From positions 186,001 through 250,000 of the forward strand of contig DBYK01000003.1 of the NCBI GenBank assembly GCA_002310135.1: a DNA stretch of 64,000 nt, given 5' to 3'. The translations under genes were made by a program, and so were the position numbers. Origin of the DNA: Caryophanales bacterium UBA1188 (lineage in GTDB: Bacteria; Bacillota_I; Bacilli_A; Izemoplasmatales; UBA1188). Shown piece by piece: positions 61,859 to 64,000 of this stretch. The notes under the pieces were generated by a model, which was given only the letters and a program-made list of their open reading frames with translations, had not been told where the DNA came from and made no database searches. Position 1 is the stretch's first letter. Each line of letters begins with the position of its first letter.

Positions 61859-63598
61859 TTATTCACCTCTTTTATCAATGGCATTAAATGGACAAACATT
61901 TATACATAGTCCACAACCATTACATTGATTTGGATTAATTAATACCATGTTGTCTTTAAATGAAATTGCAGGACAACCTAATTTCATACAAATCTTGCAT
62001 TTCTTACATCTATCTGAAATAAATGCTTTGCCTTCATACTTAACATTCTTAAGAAGTGCACAAGGACGACTAGCAATTATTAGTGATACTTCATCTTTAG
62101 ATGTTTCTTCTTTAACTACTTTTTCTAATTCATGAACATCAAAAGAATCTACAGTTCTAATTGACTCAATTCCTATTGATTTTCCTAATGCGACTAAATT
62201 TAGTTGTTTAGTTTTTTCTCCTCTAATAGTATAACCAGTAGTAGGATTGTCTTGATGTCCAGTCATACCGGTAATTGAATTATCAAGAATAATAACGGTA
62301 TTAGAACCCTTATTATAAACTGCATCAATAAGACCAGTTATTCCAGAATGAACGAATGTTGAATCACCAATCACAGATACTAGCTTTTTATTGAATTCAC
62401 TTCCCCTTGCCTTACTCATTCCGTGTTGAGCACTAATAGATGCGCCCATACAGATTGTTGTATCAACGCTCTCAAGTGGCGATGTAGCTCCAAGAGTATA
62501 GCAGCCAATATCTCCAGATACAGTTAAACCTAATTTCTTTAAAACAAAGAACACTCCTCTATGAGGGCATCCTGGGCACATCACAGGAGGCCTAATAGGA
62601 ATAGACTCATCTAATTTAATAAATTCATAATAATCTTCATTTAAAACCGCTTTTTTAATCATTCTTGAATTGTATTCACCGAGTAAAGTAAATGCTTCTT
62701 TTCCTATACAATCAATTGAATTGGCTTTTAGGTGTTCCTCAATAAACGGATCTAATTCTTCAATTACAAATAGTTTATCTAATCCTTTACTAAATTCTTT
62801 TATAGATTCAACAGGAAGAGGATAACTCATACCAACTTTAAAATAGTTTACATTATCACCTAATGCTTCATATGCATAAAGATGTGATATACCAGTTGTC
62901 ACAACACCTATTTTCTTCTTATTATCGATTACTTTGTTGATTTCTATTTTCTCGGCTAATTCTTTGAGTGCTAAAACTCTTTTTTCAACTATTACATGTC
63001 TTTTTATTGCCTTAGCAGGCATCATAACATTTTTATCTATATCTTTTTTATATTCTTTTAGAGGAACATCTTCCCTATCTTCTATTTCAACTAAACTTTG
63101 AGAATGTGAAACACGAGTAGATAGTCTCAAAATAACTGGAGTATCATATTCTTCACTAATCTTAAACGCAAGTTTAGTGAACTTTTTAGCTTCACTCGAA
63201 TCACTAGGTTCTAACATCACAACTTTAGATGCTTTAGCGTAGTGACGAGAATCTTGTTCATTTTGGCTTGAATGCATTCCAGGATCATCAGCAACAACAA
63301 ACACAAGCCCACCATTAACTCCAATATAACTAGATGTAAAAAGTGGATCAGCCATAACATTTAATCCCACATGTTTCATACATGCCATACTTCTTGCGCC
63401 ACTTATGCTTGCACCTATCGCAACTTCACTTGCGACTTTTTCATTAGGTGACCATTCAACATATATATCTTTATATTCATTTGCGATTGTTTCTGTAATC
63501 TCTGTCGATGGAGTCCCAGGATATGAAGCAACAACTATAACTCCAGCTTCATAAGCCCCTCTTGCGACTGCTTCATTGCCCAACATTAACTTCTTCAT
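61859..63598 (-). CDS. iorA: Indolepyruvate:ferredoxin oxidoreductase alpha subunit
   Basis: 579 residues. MLGNEAVARGAYEAGV and SYPGTPSTEITE open the alpha-type POR domain. The TPP-binding domain has GDIGCYTLGA and VIGDSTFVHSGITGL with NSITGMTGHQDNPTTG. Two 4Fe-4S motifs close the protein (CKKCKICMKLGCP and CNGCGLCINVCP). First gene of the iorA-iorB-paaK-ACT unit, after a GAGG site. No T-box is seen before it. Confidence 0.96.
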   Translation of the reverse strand: MKKLMLGNEAVARGAYEAGVIVVASYPGTPSTEITETIANEYKDIYVEWSPNEKVASEVAIGASISGARSMACMKHVGLNVMADPLFTSSYIGVNGGLVFVVADDPGMHSSQNEQDSRHYAKASKVVMLEPSDSSEAKKFTKLAFKISEEYDTPVILRLSTRVSHSQSLVEIEDREDVPLKEYKKDIDKNVMMPAKAIKRHVIVEKRVLALKELAEKIEINKVIDNKKKIGVVTTGISHLYAYEALGDNVNYFKVGMSYPLPVESIKEFSKGLDKLFVIEELDPFIEEHLKANSIDCIGKEAFTLLGEYNSRMIKKAVLNEDYYEFIKLDESIPIRPPVMCPGCPHRGVFFVLKKLGLTVSGDIGCYTLGATSPLESVDTTICMGASISAQHGMSKARGSEFNKKLVSVIGDSTFVHSGITGLIDAVYNKGSNTVIILDNSITGMTGHQDNPTTGYTIRGEKTKQLNLVALGKSIGIESIRTVDSFDVHELEKVVKEETSKDEVSLIIASRPCALLKNVKYEGKAFISDRCKKCKICMKLGCPAISFKDNMVLINPNQCNGCGLCINVCPFNAIDKRGE

Positions 63599-63674
63599 AT
63601 GAATACCTCTTCTTAAAAATCATTAGATTTATCATACAACACTTTATAATAAAAATAAATATATTTAATAAAAA

Positions 63675-63694
63675 AGGCTCAAAGATTTGAGCCT
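63675..63694 (-). terminator. Terminator of the P-type ATPase gene
   Basis: Stem AGGCTCAA / TTGAGCCT with loop AGAT (plus strand), followed on the minus strand by a T-run. It overlaps the stop codon region. Confidence 0.8.
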
Positions 63695-64000
63695 AATTAT
63701 TTACTTGTCTTTTCCTTCTTATAAATTTACCTAATTCAAAGATTGGAATAATTAAGAAGCCAAGTCCAATTGAAATTAATAATTCAGAAATTTGGAATTG
63801 ACCTGGTTCAATCTTGAATACACTTTGTAAGCCAGGAATATAAATTGCGCCTAAAGTGAATAAAGTAGTAATTAAGAATGCCCCAACGATCCACCAGTTC
63901 ATATTCTTAAACATATCTTTTGTGAATATAGAACCTTGTCTACTTCTCATATTGATTGCACACATCATTTCTGCGAAATTCACAGTTAGAAATGCCATAG
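63693..64000 (-). CDS. P-type cation (Ca2+-like) ATPase, C-terminal part
   Basis: About 102 residues are visible; the gene continues past the window, and the ATG at 63998 is internal. Two to three membrane spans and the sequence LTVNFAEMMCAINMRSR followed by NWWIVGAFLITTLFTLGAIYIP match the C-terminal transmembrane domain of P2-type Ca2+/cation ATPases. Ion specificity and catalytic residues lie outside the window. A terminator overlaps its end. Confidence 0.85.
   Translation of the reverse strand, partial: MAFLTVNFAEMMCAINMRSRQGSIFTKDMFKNMNWWIVGAFLITTLFTLGAIYIPGLQSVFKIEPGQFQISELLISIGLGFLIIPIFELGKFIRRKRQVNN

Noticed and set aside
63599..63670. A second T-box before iorA
   Set aside because: The gap is under 100 bases and has no GGTGGTACCACG element or leader terminator for iorA; the hairpin there ends the ATPase gene.
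1..64000. CRISPR arrays, tRNA/rRNA genes, insertion sequences
   Set aside because: No spaced direct repeats, cloverleaf-like genes, transposase frames or terminal repeats were found on reading both strands.

Overview
The window is a strongly AT-rich, gene-dense bacterial chromosome segment using the standard code (TGA is used as a stop, for example at the end of the IMPACT-family gene). CIRCE operators, a T-box leader, SD-led operons and the nusB-xseA-xseB-dxs-tlyA order point to a low-GC Firmicutes/Bacilli or Tenericutes-related lineage. FeoAB, IorAB and a GGGtGRT/NifU-like pair suggest an anaerobe, probably an uncultured gut-type organism. Species cannot be named from the sequence alone. 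Most genes lie on the minus strand. No tRNA, rRNA, IS element or CRISPR array was seen.

Layout: 1-2291, C-terminal part of a large plus-strand protein. 2324-6426, minus operon cca-pullulanase-yhaM. 6501-8137, plus pair yigZ-apbE, facing a fused Gx-transporter/NusG-II gene (EetB+EetA-like) and a DUF523 gene. 9575-10114, rpsP-khpA. 10259-10933, unknown membrane protein. 10961-14793, nitroreductase-feoA-feoB-Cys-rich protein-aldo/keto reductase. 14869-16574, NifU-like and GGGtGRT genes. 16688-21929, an SMC-like jetA-jetB-jetC operon with no jetD. 22125-22742, FNT-family channel. 22853-24214, a lone plus-strand reverse transcriptase preceded by, and partly overlapping, a compact structured RNA. 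24705-29456, hrcA-grpE-dnaK-dnaJ under two CIRCE sites. 29567-33407, RNA-modification genes, a DEAD-box helicase, ispH and a small membrane protein. 33451-41984, potABCD followed by nusB-xseA-xseB-dxs-tlyA. 42020-44355, pyk and a lipid kinase. 44430-47343, ABC exporter with two extracytoplasmic proteins. 47396-50902, nadD-nadE-mnmA. 50950-55388, XRE regulator, SPFH/NfeD pair, J-domain protein and FakA. 55538-63598, aminotransferase, amidohydrolase, acyl-CoA synthetase (T-box controlled), then ACT protein, PaaK, IorB and IorA. 63693-64000, C-terminus of a P-type ATPase.

The strongest candidate for an undescribed system is the RT locus. A near-consensus -10 box would start transcription at or next to the first base of a 9-bp closing helix (22866-22874 / 22988-22996). 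That helix encloses three perfect hairpins, and the RT (YADD) follows directly. The RT lacks retron hallmarks, so this looks like an RT-ncRNA pair of the DRT/unknown-group type.

The second theme is amino-acid supply. A T-box controls acyl-CoA ligase, amidohydrolase and aminotransferase genes beside iorAB-paaK-ACT. This fits assembly of an amino acid by activating an aryl- or branched-chain acid, reductively carboxylating it and transaminating it. Other points of note are a NAD synthetase whose glutaminase cysteine is missing, a Wadjet-like complex without its nuclease, an EetB-EetA-like fusion and several promoters that abut start codons.
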